This document shows, one piece after another, positions 62,778 through 64,000 of a stretch of 64,000 nt of DNA. Position numbers and translations under genes: made by a program. The stretch comes from a virus: the IMG/VR virus record IMGVR_UViG_3300033153_015063, positions 1 through 64,000 of that record; one strand, written 5' to 3'. Below the pieces are notes generated by a model. It had not been told where the DNA came from. It searched no databases and was given only the letters and a program-made list of their open reading frames with translations. How positions within the stretch are numbered: the first letter of the stretch is position 1; each line of letters starts with the position of its first letter.

Positions 62778-63185
62778 ATGGATTATAAAATCTTAACAGG
62801 AAACACCTTTTTTCATTGTAATAGATGCCTGGTGCCACTCCAGGGAATAGAATATTGGGTTGCTTTTCTGTTTGTCTATGGTGCTGACCACAACTTGGAC
62901 AAGGTCGACGAAAGATACTACTGCACAACCTGTCTCGATCTGTCGATGGACGCTGGGGATGGCTGTTCCTTTTGCCTCAAGTACGTGGATATGATGTTAG
63001 GTTGGTATTGGGAGTTACTTCTTTTCGAGAAGGAGAGTGATTGGTTGGATGAACCCAAAGAAAAGCGATACTCCTGCCATAGTTGTATGACCAACTTCGA
63101 CCAGAAGATAGAGGCTGGTCACGAACCGCAATCAGAAGAAAAAAATGGGTTTAGATTGAATGAGTTGTCTGGGTTCAGGCCCTGA
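62778..63185 (+). CDS. zinc-ribbon protein (135 aa)
   Basis: MDYKILTGNTFFHCNRC, CTTCLDLSMDAGDGCSFC, CHSCMTNFDQKIEAGH: three CxxC pairs arranged along the chain. It opens just after GGGCAGGT. No family. The 3' end overlaps the convergent gene at 63175. Confidence 0.68.
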   Translation: MDYKILTGNTFFHCNRCLVPLQGIEYWVAFLFVYGADHNLDKVDERYYCTTCLDLSMDAGDGCSFCLKYVDMMLGWYWELLLFEKESDWLDEPKEKRYSCHSCMTNFDQKIEAGHEPQSEEKNGFRLNELSGFRP

Positions 63186-63351
63186 ACTGGTGGATCTTCT
63201 TTGGGGGCATCATCAACACCTCATAAACCATATCAGTGGGTTGATGCCCGGCCCTTTGTCCCTCTTCATCCATCCAGTCATAGTACTCTTTCAGTTCACT
63301 CTTCAGCACAAGGCCTGCCAGGACTCCGTTGCCCATTACTGCCATAGACAT
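63175..63351 (-). CDS. small protein (58 aa)
   Basis: MSMAVMGNGVLAGLVLKSEL, then KEYYDWMDEEGQRAGH and a Met/Pro/Lys end. AGGTGATGTAAGT precedes the ATG. It is read from class-B promoter 9. Function unknown. Confidence 0.68.
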   Translation of the reverse strand: MSMAVMGNGVLAGLVLKSELKEYYDWMDEEGQRAGHQPTDMVYEVLMMPPKKIHQFRA

Positions 63352-63383
63352 ACTTACATCACCTACTACTCGCTTTGTAGCCG

Positions 63384-63425
63384 ATTATATAATAGTTACT
63401 GCCCGTTAACAGTAAAAAGCGTAAT
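63384..63425 (-). promoter_or_regulatory. class-B promoter 9 (slightly diverged)
   Basis: TATA is attatataata (63384-63394) and the element is cagtaaaaagcgtaat (63410-63425). With the TATA taken from 63386, the 26-bp offset is kept. Confidence 0.72.
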
Positions 63426-63980
63426 TTACTCGAATGAGTTTGCGACGTAGCCTGCCAGGGCACCCAGCAATCCAGCTACGATGGCTGCATTGATAGTCAC
63501 CTCGTAGATTAAAGGTGGCCAGTAGATGATTATCAATATTGGAAATATAACCGTAAAGGCCATGAGTGGCCTACCGACATCGACACCAAGTCGAACCATG
63601 AAGAATAGTAGAAAAACTCCGAAAACCAACGAAAGGAAAGCGACCTCTGTTCTTTCGACCTCGATTGGGGCGAGGTAGACAAACAGGAGTGCCAATGCAA
63701 TTGTGAAGATGAATGGATATACTTTCAGGTCTTTTCCCGGGCCCCCATCTTTTATTTTCAGTTGCTCGTAGTGAAAAAGAAGGAAACCACCTATCCCGAA
63801 GTACATACCAACTGAACCGCAGAACAACACCAGATTGCCCTCCATCCCCTGTGATACCCAGTACCAGAAAGGCAGCACGATGAACGTCGTCATGGTCCCA
63901 AGTCTCCATGGCCCACCCCACGTCTCAAGTGTGCCATAGACAACTACCGCCGCCAACATACCTATGACCACACACAGCAT
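63426..63980 (-). CDS. polytopic membrane protein
   Basis: 184 residues from the ATG at 63980, but the frame stays open to the window end, so the true start may be outside. About six hydrophobic segments (MLAAVVVYGTL, TFIVLPFWYWV, VFGVFLLFFMV, FPILIIIYW, AAIVAGLLGALAGYV). Not recognised. Confidence 0.7.
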   Translation of the reverse strand: MLCVVIGMLAAVVVYGTLETWGGPWRLGTMTTFIVLPFWYWVSQGMEGNLVLFCGSVGMYFGIGGFLLFHYEQLKIKDGGPGKDLKVYPFIFTIALALLFVYLAPIEVERTEVAFLSLVFGVFLLFFMVRLGVDVGRPLMAFTVIFPILIIIYWPPLIYEVTINAAIVAGLLGALAGYVANSFE

Positions 63981-64000
63981 GTTGATTTGCCTGGTGAAGG

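Overview
The window looks like part of a large archaeal extrachromosomal element, either a virus or a megaplasmid. The expression signals are archaeal: TATA boxes such as TTTAAATA, TTTAAAAAG and TTTATATA lie about 26 nt upstream of start codons, often with no room for a leader (ATG or GTG at the inferred transcription start). Downstream genes of operons use GGTGA or GGAGG ribosome-binding sites and ATGA, TAATG or TAGTG overlaps. GyrA/GyrB-type topoisomerase subunits, topoisomerase IA, an archaeal/bacterial-type PyrI and a tRNA-Leu(UAA) point to a euryarchaeal-type host. I see no capsid, terminase, DNA polymerase, integrase or ribosomal genes, so virus versus plasmid stays open. About 100 genes are packed tightly, mostly on the minus strand, and many are small zinc-ribbon or membrane proteins of unknown function.

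Layout. 0-5.8 kb: the edge of a tagged gene, an SF2 helicase, an HTH/zinc protein, a DNA methyltransferase split by a GIY-YIG endonuclease ORF, and a second methyltransferase. 5.8-11.2 kb: YopX-like and unknown genes, two membrane proteins with recognisable families, and an iteron block with exact 23-bp period. 11.2-17.1 kb: a GyrB-like subunit, then a GC-richer stretch of cysteine-rich and acidic proteins. 17.1-24.5 kb: small zinc proteins, a BRCT protein, HTH proteins, two papain/transglutaminase-like proteins and a solitary PyrI. 24.5-30.5 kb: a 5' exonuclease, a methyltransferase, two mini-CRISPR arrays and a TnpB/Cas12-like protein whose RuvC-I and RuvC-II acidic residues are both histidine. 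30.5-38.6 kb: four more methyltransferase loci and a third mini-array. 38.6-50.7 kb: zinc, KH, GHKL-ATPase and DUF262 proteins, topoisomerase IA, and a SLOG protein. 50.7-64 kb: a plus-strand cluster with a CCA-adding-enzyme-like protein, a RelA/SpoT-type synthetase and a PEP-synthase-like ATP-grasp protein, then a GyrA-like subunit, tRNA-Leu, and small genes.

Four themes tie the window together. (1) A domain of about 45 residues (core VEIPPGSGNRYRYEYE...TVYKGPVG) is attached to 14 otherwise unrelated proteins, usually N-terminal, once internal and once C-terminal, and often spreads with its promoter. (2) Nine promoters share an upstream element, GTAAAAAGCGTAA on the plus strand (TTACGCTTTTTAC in the gene sense), at a fixed 26-bp offset from the TATA box, which suggests one regulon. 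(3) At least seven DNA-related proteins end in the same C-terminal peptide, V[LM][DEN]F, which I infer to be a sliding-clamp-binding tail. (4) Three mini-CRISPR arrays sit directly behind minus-strand stop codons, one of them touching the apparently nuclease-dead Cas12/TnpB-like gene; one spacer encodes a ParA-type Walker A motif, as expected for targeting a rival replicon.
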